A stretch of DNA of 64,000 bases, from positions 248,001-312,000 of the forward strand of contig NZ_PDUW01000005.1 in NCBI RefSeq assembly GCF_003545815.1, written 5' to 3'. The notes under the pieces were generated by a model. It saw only the letters and a program-made list of their open reading frames with translations. It did not search any database and had not been told where the DNA came from. Source of the DNA: Pusillimonas caeni (lineage in GTDB: Bacteria > Pseudomonadota > Gammaproteobacteria > Burkholderiales > Burkholderiaceae_B). Positions 8,707-17,094 of the stretch are shown piece by piece (position 1 is the stretch's first letter; every line of letters starts with the position of its first letter). A program made the translations under genes and the position numbers.

Positions 8707-9054
8707 ATGTGTGGATTGTGTGCGGCGTTGAATGGGGGGCGAGCCTGGACCGATGCGGCGGGCCGCCCGCAGTTTTCCAGAGCGGGCAGCCCGATTCGCG
8801 CTTCGGACGAACGCGATCGTCTCGTGCGTCTTGCCAATGGCGTATTGCAGCATTACGGGCTGACAGTCAGCGACTGGGGAGGCGGTTCGTACATGGTGGC
8901 CAATCCGGCGGGGCAGAATGAAAACGTCTATGCGCTGGCCGGCATCTGGGAAAGCGTGGACGCGCTGCTGAACGGTCAAACCGCCGATCCGCTGGATGAA
9001 GCCCTGATCGAAAGCCTGGAAGGCCTGGTTTCGGCAAGGAGAACCAATGCGTGA
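8707..9054 (+). CDS. Small conserved protein with MCGLC start, unknown function
   Basis: A 115-residue soluble protein. It begins MCGLC, so Cys2 and Cys5 form a C-x2-C pair at the extreme N-terminus. The rest is acidic and probably alpha/beta, with a GGGSYMV segment near the middle and an acidic helix at the end (DPLDEALIESLEGL). It overlaps the following CobW-type GTPase gene by 8 bp, which suggests translational coupling. A metal-binding or metal-handover role beside the GTPase is possible. Class II glutamine amidotransferases also start MCG, but the rest of that domain is absent. Confidence 0.7.
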   Translation: MCGLCAALNGGRAWTDAAGRPQFSRAGSPIRASDERDRLVRLANGVLQHYGLTVSDWGGGSYMVANPAGQNENVYALAGIWESVDALLNGQTADPLDEALIESLEGLVSARRTNA

Positions 9055-10150
9055 AGCCACCATACTGACGGGCTTTCTCGGCAGCGGCAAGACGACGCTG
9101 TTGAACCGCCTGCTCACCCAGCAAGGCTTTCCGTCCTCCGCGGTACTGGTCAACGAGTTCGGCGAAGTGGGCATAGACAATGCCTTGCTGCGCTTCAGCA
9201 CCGAGCGTGTAGCGGTGTTGGCGAATGGCTGCATCTGCTGCGCCGTGCGCGAAGACGTCGAAGAAGCGGTCCGCCTGCTGGTCGAGCAAGAGACGAGCGG
9301 CGAAGCGCCTCCGTTCGAACATCTGTTCATCGAGACCAGCGGCCTGGCGGACCCTGCGCGTCTGATCCAGACTTTCTCGGCCTCGCCGGTCCTTCGATCG
9401 AGATTCAAATTGCGCAGCGTCGTCGCCACGGTGGACGCCACACTGGGAGCAGCAACCCTGAACCGCTTTGCCGAGGCCGCGCGTCAGGTAGCGTTGGCGG
9501 ATACCGTCATCCTGACCAAGACCGACCTGCTCGAGGCAGGCACGTCAATGGATCCGCTCTTGCATCAGATACAGGCGGTGAACCCAGGCGTACGCACAAC
9601 GATGGCGCAGCATCATGTCCCGGTCGACATGCAGCACTTTCTGAACGAGTCCGGAACCGCAACCCGGGACACGGCATTTCGCTTCCTTCGCGGCAGCAGC
9701 GCCCAGGGAAGGATGAAGGTGACGCACCTGCTCGATACCGGCATATCCAGCTTCTGCCTGACATTGTCCGAAGCCATCGACTGGACGGCTTTCGGCATAT
9801 GGCTCACTTGGCTGCTGCATCGGCACGGGTCTTCGGTGCTGCGGGTGAAAGGCCTGCTGAAAGTGGCTCAATGCGACGGGCCGGTCGTCTTCCACGCGGT
9901 CCAGCACATGGTTTATCCGCCGGAACATCTGGACCGGTGGCCTACCGAGGACGAAACCTCGCGCTTGGTCTTTATTGTCAAGGATCTGGACAGTGCGCTG
10001 GTCGAGCGGTCGCTGCGGGCCTTCAACAGCCTAACGACCGTCGAGGCCTCATACGCGCGCGAATGGTCGCGCCACAAGGATATCGGCGCCGGCTCGACGG
10101 TAAGGGGCCGGCCGGTGCGCCGGCCCAGCACGCCGCGCTGGATGAGATAG
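9047..10150 (+). CDS. CobW/COG0523-family metallochaperone GTPase
   Basis: A 367-residue G3E GTPase. It shows a Walker A site near the N-terminus (GFLGSGKTTLLN), the hallmark metal motif GCICC (C-x-C-C) at about residue 60, a Walker B-like ETSGLADP and a guanine-specificity TKTD. A CobW C-terminal domain follows from about residue 230. Relatives deliver Zn, Co or Fe to client enzymes. Here the likely clients are the cluster's metal enzymes: the CE4-type hydrolase, the M20 hydrolase or the diiron hydroxylase. The start overlaps the end of the MCGLC gene. Confidence 0.9.
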   Translation: MREATILTGFLGSGKTTLLNRLLTQQGFPSSAVLVNEFGEVGIDNALLRFSTERVAVLANGCICCAVREDVEEAVRLLVEQETSGEAPPFEHLFIETSGLADPARLIQTFSASPVLRSRFKLRSVVATVDATLGAATLNRFAEAARQVALADTVILTKTDLLEAGTSMDPLLHQIQAVNPGVRTTMAQHHVPVDMQHFLNESGTATRDTAFRFLRGSSAQGRMKVTHLLDTGISSFCLTLSEAIDWTAFGIWLTWLLHRHGSSVLRVKGLLKVAQCDGPVVFHAVQHMVYPPEHLDRWPTEDETSRLVFIVKDLDSALVERSLRAFNSLTTVEASYAREWSRHKDIGAGSTVRGRPVRRPSTPRWMR

Positions 10151-10251
10151 CGGAACAGGAACAACCTATGAGCGCATGCCGCGTGCCTGAGCATATAGGC
10201 GGGACTTTTTAAAGAAGCCGGGATCTTTATGACCCGCAATTGGGGAAGACT

Positions 10252-11409
10252 ATGGATGTGGCAGTCAGAAAGGCGAATTTTGCTGTTGAAGTGGACGCGA
10301 TCGAACTTACCAAGGAACTGATCCGCATTCCTTCTGTAAACCCGCCGGGCGACGAAACCGCCTGCGCCAACTATCTGGCCGGCGTGCTCGATCGCCTGGG
10401 CTTCGCAACACAGCTGCACAGCTTCGGCCCGGGACGCTTCAATCTGGTTGCGCAACTGGCGGGCAACGGAGCCGGCCGGCCCATTGGCTTTACCGGACAT
10501 CTCGATACCGTCCCGCTGGGCGCCGCTCCCTGGTCCTTCGACCCTTTCGCGGCAGAAGAGCACGACGGAAAACTGTATGGCCGTGGCACCAGCGACATGA
10601 AAGCGGGCATCGCGTGCTTCATCGCCGCATGCTCACGTATGCTGGGCGAGCTCAAATCGGGTGGCGGCGTGCAACTGCTGCTTACCGGCGGCGAGGAAAC
10701 GGGCTGCGACGGCGCCAGGGCCTTGGCGGAAGCGCGCCCTGAACTGTTCACGGAACTTGCATTGCTGATTGTAGGCGAGCCCACATCGAACTATCCCTAT
10801 GTGGGACACAAGGGTGCATTATGGATGCGGGGCACCGCGGCGGGCAAGACGGCGCACGGCTCCATGCCCGAGCATGGCGACAATGCCATTTATAAGGCGA
10901 CACGAGCGATCGACAGGCTACGCGGCTTCGATCTGGACGGCAATGAGCATCCATTGATGGGCCGCTCGACCATGAACGTCGGCACCTTCCGCGCCGGCTT
11001 GAACATCAACTCCGTGCCCGACAAGGCCGAATTCGAGTTCGATATAAGAACGGTGCCGGGCATGGACCATCGATGCTTGTGCACGCAACTGAAAAGCGTC
11101 TTTGCGGGTGAAATCGATCTGGATCCCATTGTCGACGTCCCCCCCTTGTACTCGGAAGTGAATCACCCCGTCATCCAACGCATTCTTTCGGTATGCAGCG
11201 ACTTCCACGGCGAGCCCATCACGCCCCGCGCGGTCTCGTACTTTACGGATGGCAGCGTCCTGCTTCCGCCCACCGGCCATCCGCCCACAATCATATTGGG
11301 TCCCGGAGAACCCCAGATGGCGCATCAAACAGACGAATACTGCTATACCGCGCGCATCCAAGAGGGCGTAAACCTGTATCAGGCTCTGCTCGAACAAGGC
11401 TTTGAGTAA
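10252..11409 (+). CDS. M20-family amidohydrolase/deacylase (ArgE/DapE type)
   Basis: A 385-residue zinc-dependent hydrolase of peptidase family M20. Visible metal and catalytic motifs are GHLDTVP (His and Asp), GRGTSDMKAG (bridging Asp), GGEETGCDG (catalytic Glu pair), VGEPT and a C-terminal MAHQTDEY His. Family members remove acyl groups from N-acyl amino acids or succinyl-diaminopimelate. The ATG at 10252 follows TGGGGAAGACT. A 101-bp gap separates it from the CobW gene, so it could have its own promoter. It would cleave an acyl-amide product of the pathway; the substrate is unknown. Confidence 0.88.
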   Translation: MDVAVRKANFAVEVDAIELTKELIRIPSVNPPGDETACANYLAGVLDRLGFATQLHSFGPGRFNLVAQLAGNGAGRPIGFTGHLDTVPLGAAPWSFDPFAAEEHDGKLYGRGTSDMKAGIACFIAACSRMLGELKSGGGVQLLLTGGEETGCDGARALAEARPELFTELALLIVGEPTSNYPYVGHKGALWMRGTAAGKTAHGSMPEHGDNAIYKATRAIDRLRGFDLDGNEHPLMGRSTMNVGTFRAGLNINSVPDKAEFEFDIRTVPGMDHRCLCTQLKSVFAGEIDLDPIVDVPPLYSEVNHPVIQRILSVCSDFHGEPITPRAVSYFTDGSVLLPPTGHPPTIILGPGEPQMAHQTDEYCYTARIQEGVNLYQALLEQGFE

Positions 11410-11449
11410 GTAAACCGCGGGGCGGGCGCATCGCGCTTTCTCGCATGGA

Positions 11450-11481
11450 AGGCGGCGCATCAAGTATTGATGGCGCCGCCT
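11450..11481. terminator. Bidirectional terminator between the M20 gene and rep
   Basis: A strong hairpin with arms of about 14 bp (AGGCGGCGC-ATCAA/TTGAT-GGCGCCGCCT, one bulge) lies between the convergent M20 and rep stop codons. A CTCTTTTTG run follows on the plus strand, inside the last codons of rep. Confidence 0.65.
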
Positions 11482-11482
11482 A

Positions 11483-13564
11483 TCAACTCTTTTTGCCCAA
11501 CAGATCTTTCAACATGCCCAGGCGCTGCTTGGGGCTTAGCGCCTGCAGCTCGGGATCTTCGCGCAGCTTCACCGCCGACAGGCCCATTTCGTCGATGAAT
11601 CGCGAGGGCTCGCACACCACGTCCTCGCGCGCGCGACGGCGCTTTTTGCACCAGGTCAGATGCAAGGTCCGCTGGGCCCGCGTAATGCCGACATACATCA
11701 GCCGCCGTTCTTCCTGTATGCGCGTTTCGAGCGACTCGGCGGCCTTGGCCGGATCGCCGTCCTCTTCGTCGCGGCCCATATGGGGCAGCAAGCCCTCTTC
11801 CACCCCGACAAGGTATACATGCGGATACTCCAGGCCTTTGGAGGCGTGCAGCGTCGACAGCTTGACGGCGTCGGGGTCTTCTTCTTCGCCCCGCTCGAGC
11901 ATGGTGACCAGGGCAACGTGCTGGACAAGCTCGAAAAGGTCCAGCTCGTCTTCCTCGGCCTTGCGCTTGAGCCAGCCGACGAGTTCCTGCACGTTCTGCC
12001 AGCGGGTCTGGGCGGCGCGTTCGTCAAGGGTGTCGTAGAGATGGCGCTCGTACTGGATGGCGCCCAGCAGTTCGTCCAGCAGCGGGCCGGCCGGCTCGGC
12101 GCCCGGCGAAACGCGATCGCCTCCCTTTCGGCCCGCCCGCTGCTGGATCTGCTGGATGAAGGCGGCGAAGGCCTGCAGCGGCTCGAGTTGGCGGGCGGCC
12201 AGGCGCTCGGCCTGGCCTATCTCGAATACCGCCGCAAACAATGAAAGCTGCTTCTGGGCGGCAAATTCGCCCAGTGTCTGCAGCGTGGCCTGGCCTATGC
12301 CCCGCCGGGGGGTGGTGACGGCCCGGATGAAGGCCGGGTCGTCGTCATCGTTGGCGATCAGCCGCAAGTACGCCAGCACGTCGCGTATCTCGGCCTTGTC
12401 GAAAAAGCTCTGTCCGCCCGACACGGTGTAGGGAATGCGCAGGTTGCGCAGCGCCTGCTCCACCACCCTCGCCTGCTGGTTGCTGCGATACAGAATGGCG
12501 AAGTCGCGCCACTCGGCCCGGCGCTCGAAGCGCTCGGCCGAAATGCGCAGGGCGACGGACTCGGCCTCGATCATGTCGGTATCCATGGCCGTGACCTGTA
12601 TGGCCTCGCCCGCGCCCAGGTCCGACCACAGCTTCTTGTCGAACAGATTGGGGTTGTGGCTGATGACCTGGTTGGCCGCCGACAAGATGCGCTGCACCGA
12701 GCGGTAGTTCTGCTCGAGCTTGATGAGCTTCAGCTGGGGATAGTCGGTGGTGAGCTTGGCCAGGTTCTCGACCGTGGCGCCCCGCCATGCGTAGATGGCC
12801 TGGTCGTCGTCGCCCACCGCCGTGAACATGGCGCGCCGCCCCGTCAGAAGCTGCACCAGGCGATACTGGCATTCGTTGGTGTCCTGGTATTCGTCGACCA
12901 GCAGATACTGCACCCTCGCCTGCCAGCGTTCGCGCACCGCCTCGTTGCTTTGCATCAGCACGGTGGGCAGTCGGATCAGGTCGTCGAAATCCACCGACTG
13001 ATAGGCCGCCAGCGTGGCGTCGTAGCTGCGATAGACGCGGACCGCCTCGGCTTCGTTGGCCGTGGCGGCGGCCCTCTCGGCCGCGTCCGGGTCCATCAGC
13101 GCATTCTTCCATAGCGATATCGCCTGCTGCACGCCGCGCAAACGCGCCTTGTCGGTGGTGGCCAGAAGTTCCTGGATGATGCCCATGGCATCGGTGGAGT
13201 CCAGAATGGAGAACTCCGGCTTCAGGCCCGCATGCCGCGCCTCTTCGCGTAGAAAACGTACGCCCAGCGAATGAAAGGTGCTGATGGTGAGCCCCTTGGT
13301 CAGACGCGAATCGACCAGGGTCTTGACGCGCTCGCTCATCTCGCGCGCCGCCTTGTTGGTGAAGGTCAGGGCCACGACGTGGCGACCCATGTAGCCGCAT
13401 TCGCGCAACAGGTAGGCGATTTTCTGTGTGATGACCCGGGTCTTGCCGCTGCCGGCGCCCGCCAGCACCAGGCAGGGGCCGTCCAGATACAGGGCGGCGA
13501 CCCGCTGCGGAGTGTTCAAGTCGCTGGCCAGCGTATGGCCGGGAGCGGGCATGGCTTGCGTCAT
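11483..13564 (-). CDS. rep: ATP-dependent DNA helicase Rep (UvrD/Rep superfamily 1A)
   Basis: A 693-residue 3'-5' helicase acting at stalled replication forks. Visible motifs: Walker A AGAGSGKT (residues 35-42), ALTFTNKAA (Ia), Walker B VDEYQDTN, GDDDQAIYAWRGA (III), QNYRS (IV), TLHASKGLEYPHV (V) and GITRAQRTL (VI). Length and GDDDQAIYAWRGA fit Rep better than UvrD, since the C-terminal UvrD extension is short. The frame runs open far upstream, but the ATG at 13564 overlaps the priA stop codon as TGATG. That gives a normal N-terminus and implies translational coupling. Confidence 0.93.
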   Translation of the reverse strand: MTQAMPAPGHTLASDLNTPQRVAALYLDGPCLVLAGAGSGKTRVITQKIAYLLRECGYMGRHVVALTFTNKAAREMSERVKTLVDSRLTKGLTISTFHSLGVRFLREEARHAGLKPEFSILDSTDAMGIIQELLATTDKARLRGVQQAISLWKNALMDPDAAERAAATANEAEAVRVYRSYDATLAAYQSVDFDDLIRLPTVLMQSNEAVRERWQARVQYLLVDEYQDTNECQYRLVQLLTGRRAMFTAVGDDDQAIYAWRGATVENLAKLTTDYPQLKLIKLEQNYRSVQRILSAANQVISHNPNLFDKKLWSDLGAGEAIQVTAMDTDMIEAESVALRISAERFERRAEWRDFAILYRSNQQARVVEQALRNLRIPYTVSGGQSFFDKAEIRDVLAYLRLIANDDDDPAFIRAVTTPRRGIGQATLQTLGEFAAQKQLSLFAAVFEIGQAERLAARQLEPLQAFAAFIQQIQQRAGRKGGDRVSPGAEPAGPLLDELLGAIQYERHLYDTLDERAAQTRWQNVQELVGWLKRKAEEDELDLFELVQHVALVTMLERGEEEDPDAVKLSTLHASKGLEYPHVYLVGVEEGLLPHMGRDEEDGDPAKAAESLETRIQEERRLMYVGITRAQRTLHLTWCKKRRRAREDVVCEPSRFIDEMGLSAVKLREDPELQALSPKQRLGMLKDLLGKKS

Positions 13565-15681
13565 CAGATTTCCAGGGGATCGACTTCGAGCTGCCAGCGT
13601 ACACGCTTCTCGGCGGCCGCGTGCGGCAAGGCCCAGACCCATGCGGCCAGGAAGGCCTGCAGGGCCGGCCGGCTGGCGCTTTCCACCAGCAGCTGCGCGC
13701 GTTCTATGTTGGCGACGCGCACCACGCGCAAAGGCACGGGGTCGTACAGGGTGATGGCGTCGGCCATGGAAAACCGTTCCGGCTCGCCTTGCGGCAGGTC
13801 GCGCGCCAGGCCGAGAAAGTCGAGCGCCACGCGCAGTTCGCGCGACTCGGCGGTAAGCAGGGCCTGGTACGCGTAGGGCGGCAGCCCCACGGCCTGGCGT
13901 TCGGCCAGCGCATATTCGGCGAAGCCGGCATAGTCGTGGCGGGTAATGGCCTGATAGACCGGCTGCTCGGGGTAGTCGGTCTGGATGATGACCTGGCCGC
14001 CCTTGACGTGTCGTCCGGCCCGGCCGGCCACTTGCATCAGCTGTGCAAAAAGGCGCTCGGGCGCGCGAAAGTCTTGTGCGAACAGCATGGCGTCGGCGTT
14101 CAGAACGCCCACCAGGCCCAGGTTGGCGAAATCGTGGCCCTTGGCCACCATCTGGGTGCCCACCAGAATGTCGACCTCGCCGGCGTGCACCTTGGCGAAC
14201 AAGGCTTCGGCGCTGCCCTTGAGCCGGGTGCTGTCGGCATCGATGCGCGCGATGCGGGCCTGCGGGAAATGCTCTGCCAGGTGCTCTTCGACGCGCTGCG
14301 TGCCCCGGCCCATGGGGCGCAGGTCCTGGTCGCCGCAATCTGGGCAGGCGCGCGGCACCTGTGCGCGGTAGCCGCAGTGATGGCAATGTAGGGCGTTGCG
14401 CCCGCCCCTGCCCCGATGCAACACCGTATAAGCGGTGCAGCGCGTGCACTGGCTGACCCAGCCGCAGGACGAACATGCCAGCACGGGCGCATAACCGCGG
14501 CGATTCAGGAACACCAGGCACTGTTCGCCGCGTTCGAGGCGCTCTTGCATGGCCGTGATCAGATGCGGCGAGAAGCCCTGCTGCATGGCCAGCCTGCGCG
14601 TATCGACCAGCCGCACCGAAGGCAGTTCGGCATCGCGCGCCCTGTGCGTGAGCGACAGCTTGAGGTAATGCCCGTTCTGCGCGTGATGCCAGCTTTCCAG
14701 CGACGGCGTGGCCGAGCCCAGCACCACCGGAATGCGCAGGTCGTGCGCGCGCCACACGGCCAGATCGCGCGCCGAGTAGCGCAAGCCCTCTTGCTGCTTG
14801 TAGGATGCGTCATGCTCTTCGTCGACGATGATCAGGCCGAGCTCGGGCATGGGGGTGAAGATGGCCAGCCTGGTGCCCAGCAGGATGCGCGCTTCGCCTC
14901 GCTGGGCGCGCAGCCAGGCGCGCAGCCGTTCGCCTTCGGCCAGCCCGCTGTGCAGCACGGCCAGGGCGTGGGGTTCGGCGATGGCCGCCAGGCGCGAACG
15001 CAAAGACCGTTCGAGCTGGGGGGTAAGATTGATTTCAGGGACCAGGAACAGCACCTGCCGGCCTTGGGCCAGCGCCTGCTGGGCGGCACGCAGGTAGACC
15101 TCGGTCTTGCCGCTGCCCGTAATGCCGTGCAGCAACACGGTTTTGTGGCCTTCGAGGCCACAGATGGCCTGGGCGGCGGCCTCTTGGGCCGCGTTCAGCA
15201 CCGGCACCGCCGCCGGCTCGACCGCTGTGGGTTTGGCGCCCTGCCGGGCATCGCTGCGCTTTACCGGCCCGCCCGCCGAGCGCTTGCCCTGATACGCGCT
15301 CACCTTGCGCAAGCTCGAAGGCAGGGTGGGAAGCATGACTTCGCCCAGAGGCCGCTGATAGTACTGCGCGGCGAAACGGGCCAGTCGCAGCCAGTCGCCG
15401 GGCATCGGCGGAAGATCGTCCAGCACTTGCTCGATGGGTTTGACCAGACGCGGCTCGACGGCCGGCACGGCCGGAGCCTCGACGACGATGCCGACGAGCT
15501 TGCGGCGCCCGAACGGGACGATGACCCGTGTGCCGGCCGGCACCTGCCGGTCGGCGCGATAGTCGAACAGTCCCTGCAATGGAACGTCCAGCGCCACCCG
15601 GAGCCAGTGCGCAGCCGCGTCCGCCGACGGTACGGGGACATGATCGCAAGGCTCGACGGACGACGAAAAGCTCATTGACAC
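13564..15681 (-). CDS. priA: Primosomal protein N' (replication restart helicase PriA)
   Basis: A 705-residue replication-restart helicase. The N-terminal DNA 3'-end-binding domain (about 25-130) is followed by the helicase core with Walker A GITGSGKT, DEEHD (motif II), GSATPS (III) and QVAGRAGR (VI). A zinc-binding insertion supplies cysteine pairs CSSC, CTRC, CHHC and CPDC. The stop codon overlaps the rep start codon. The upstream spacer contains a perfect DnaA box. Confidence 0.95.
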   Translation of the reverse strand: MSMSFSSSVEPCDHVPVPSADAAAHWLRVALDVPLQGLFDYRADRQVPAGTRVIVPFGRRKLVGIVVEAPAVPAVEPRLVKPIEQVLDDLPPMPGDWLRLARFAAQYYQRPLGEVMLPTLPSSLRKVSAYQGKRSAGGPVKRSDARQGAKPTAVEPAAVPVLNAAQEAAAQAICGLEGHKTVLLHGITGSGKTEVYLRAAQQALAQGRQVLFLVPEINLTPQLERSLRSRLAAIAEPHALAVLHSGLAEGERLRAWLRAQRGEARILLGTRLAIFTPMPELGLIIVDEEHDASYKQQEGLRYSARDLAVWRAHDLRIPVVLGSATPSLESWHHAQNGHYLKLSLTHRARDAELPSVRLVDTRRLAMQQGFSPHLITAMQERLERGEQCLVFLNRRGYAPVLACSSCGWVSQCTRCTAYTVLHRGRGGRNALHCHHCGYRAQVPRACPDCGDQDLRPMGRGTQRVEEHLAEHFPQARIARIDADSTRLKGSAEALFAKVHAGEVDILVGTQMVAKGHDFANLGLVGVLNADAMLFAQDFRAPERLFAQLMQVAGRAGRHVKGGQVIIQTDYPEQPVYQAITRHDYAGFAEYALAERQAVGLPPYAYQALLTAESRELRVALDFLGLARDLPQGEPERFSMADAITLYDPVPLRVVRVANIERAQLLVESASRPALQAFLAAWVWALPHAAAEKRVRWQLEVDPLEI

Positions 15682-15947
15682 TTAAAGTAAATTCTTATGA
15701 AGCGCACGCAAATGATGAGGGGACCGGACATTGCCAAGCTTATTCAAACGGCCTGTGGATAACTTTGGGGAGAAGCGCAATGACAACTCGGGAAAAGTCA
15801 ATGGCGTTTCCGGTAATATGCCGGCCACACCAGTAAAAATTCTCTAATAATCCTTTAAATTCAATACCATATAAAAGATTAGGAGAATGTATCTCAACAC
15901 CCTGCGGCTATGCTGCAAAGCGATATAACTTGTGTACAACTTGCGGA
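15682..15947. other. Intergenic region between hemE and priA
   Basis: About 310 bp separate the stop of hemE from the start of priA, on the same strand. The part next to hemE carries its terminator and the part next to priA carries the DnaA box. The middle is AT-rich (tracts such as AAAATTCTCTAATAATCC) and could hold the priA promoter. No convincing gene or RNA was recognised. Confidence 0.4.
15754..15762 (-). promoter_or_regulatory. Single DnaA box upstream of priA
   Basis: The plus strand reads TGTGGATAA, the exact complement of the consensus DnaA box TTATCCACA. It lies 73 bp upstream of the priA start. Only one consensus box was seen, so this is not an origin. DnaA control of priA is possible but unproven. 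Confidence 0.4.
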
Positions 15948-15971
15948 AAGAGCCCGCGGCGACGGGCCCTT
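15948..15971 (-). terminator. Terminator downstream of hemE
   Basis: A GC-rich hairpin (AAG-x-GCCCG/CGGGC-x-CTT) lies about 22 bp beyond the hemE stop on the reverse strand. It is followed by CTCTTT. Confidence 0.5.
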
Positions 15972-15993
15972 ATGGTTTGTTCAATGCAATAGA

Positions 15994-17064
15994 TCAGCGT
16001 TTGGTACGACTGTAGCTGTGGACTTCGTCGACCAGGGTGGCGACGGCTTCGGGCGGGGTGAAACGGGAGATTCCGTGCCCCAGGTTGAACACGTGCCCGC
16101 CCTCGCCCACCGGGCCGAAGTCGTCGATGACCCGGCGCGCTTCGTTGCGTATGGCCTGCTCGCCGCCAAACAGGGCCATGGGGTCGATATTGCCTTGCAG
16201 CGCCACCTTGTCCTGCGTGCGGCGGCGGGCCTGCGAGAGGTTGACTGTCCAGTCGAGACCCACGGCGTCGCAGCCCGACGCGGCAATGTCTTCGAGCCAC
16301 AGGCCACCGCCCTTGGTGAATACGATGACCGGCACGCGCCGCCCTTCGCGTTCGCGTGTCAGGCCCTGCACCACCTGGCGGGTATAGGCCAGCGAGAATT
16401 CCTGGAACAGGCCGTCGGCCAGCACGCCGCCCCAGCTGTCGAAGATCATGACGGCCTGCGCGCCGGCCTGTATCTGGGCGTTGAGATACTGGCTGGTGGC
16501 CTGGGCATTGACGTTCAGCATGCGATGCAGCAGATCGGGCCGCGCGTACAGCATGCTTTTGATCAGGCGGTAGTCGTCGGAGCCTTGCCCCTCGACCATA
16601 TAGCAGCCGATGGTCCAGGGACTGCCCGCGAAACCGATGAGAGGCACTTTGCCGTCGAGCTCCTTGCGGATGACCGACACCGCGTCGAACACATACTGAA
16701 GCCGCGCCATGTCGGGCACCGCCAGCCTGGCCACGTCTTCTTCGTTGCGCACCGGCTTTGCGAAGCGCGGGCCTTCGCCGGCGACAAAGTCGAGCCCCAG
16801 GCCCATGGCGTGGGGTATGGTGAGGATGTCGGAGAACAAAATGGCGGCGTCGAGATCGAAGCGCTGCAAGGGTTGCAGGGTGACATCGCAGGCGTAATCC
16901 GGATTCTGGGCCAGGCCCAGAAAGGAACCGGCGCGCGCGCGCGTCTGGTTGTATTCGGGCAGATAGCGGCCGGCCTGGCGCATGAGCCAAAGAGGCGTGT
17001 AGGGGACGGGCTCGCGCATCAGCGCGCGCAGGAAGACATCGTTTTTCAGTGTGGGGGAGGACAC
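15994..17064 (-). CDS. hemE: Uroporphyrinogen decarboxylase HemE
   Basis: A 356-residue cytosolic enzyme that decarboxylates uroporphyrinogen III to coproporphyrinogen III in heme synthesis. Signature residues include the N-terminal [27 protein letters not shown] and HVFNLGHGI near the C-terminus. Length is typical. It is transcribed away from the upstream Fis-type regulator gene with a 30-bp gap. Confidence 0.96.
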   Translation of the reverse strand: MSSPTLKNDVFLRALMREPVPYTPLWLMRQAGRYLPEYNQTRARAGSFLGLAQNPDYACDVTLQPLQRFDLDAAILFSDILTIPHAMGLGLDFVAGEGPRFAKPVRNEEDVARLAVPDMARLQYVFDAVSVIRKELDGKVPLIGFAGSPWTIGCYMVEGQGSDDYRLIKSMLYARPDLLHRMLNVNAQATSQYLNAQIQAGAQAVMIFDSWGGVLADGLFQEFSLAYTRQVVQGLTREREGRRVPVIVFTKGGGLWLEDIAASGCDAVGLDWTVNLSQARRRTQDKVALQGNIDPMALFGGEQAIRNEARRVIDDFGPVGEGGHVFNLGHGISRFTPPEAVATLVDEVHSYSRTKR

Positions 17065-17094
17065 GGCTATCCTTGAAAAAATACGCGGGTCATT

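Noticed and set aside
10168-10212. A 14-codon frame with a weak ribosome site between the CobW and M20 genes
   Set aside because: It could be a leader peptide, but nothing else supports translation or attenuation.
11483-14755. A single 1,090-codon rep reading frame
   Set aside because: The first 397 codons overlap priA in another frame and are arginine/alanine-rich noise. The true rep start is the ATG at 13564.
14416-15678. A 420-codon plus-strand open frame
   Set aside because: It lies wholly antisense to priA and reads as low-complexity Gln/Arg/Ala-rich sequence.
15682-15993. Possible replication origin near priA and the atp operon
   Set aside because: Only one DnaA box was found, with no cluster of boxes, no unwinding repeats, and no dnaA or parAB genes nearby.
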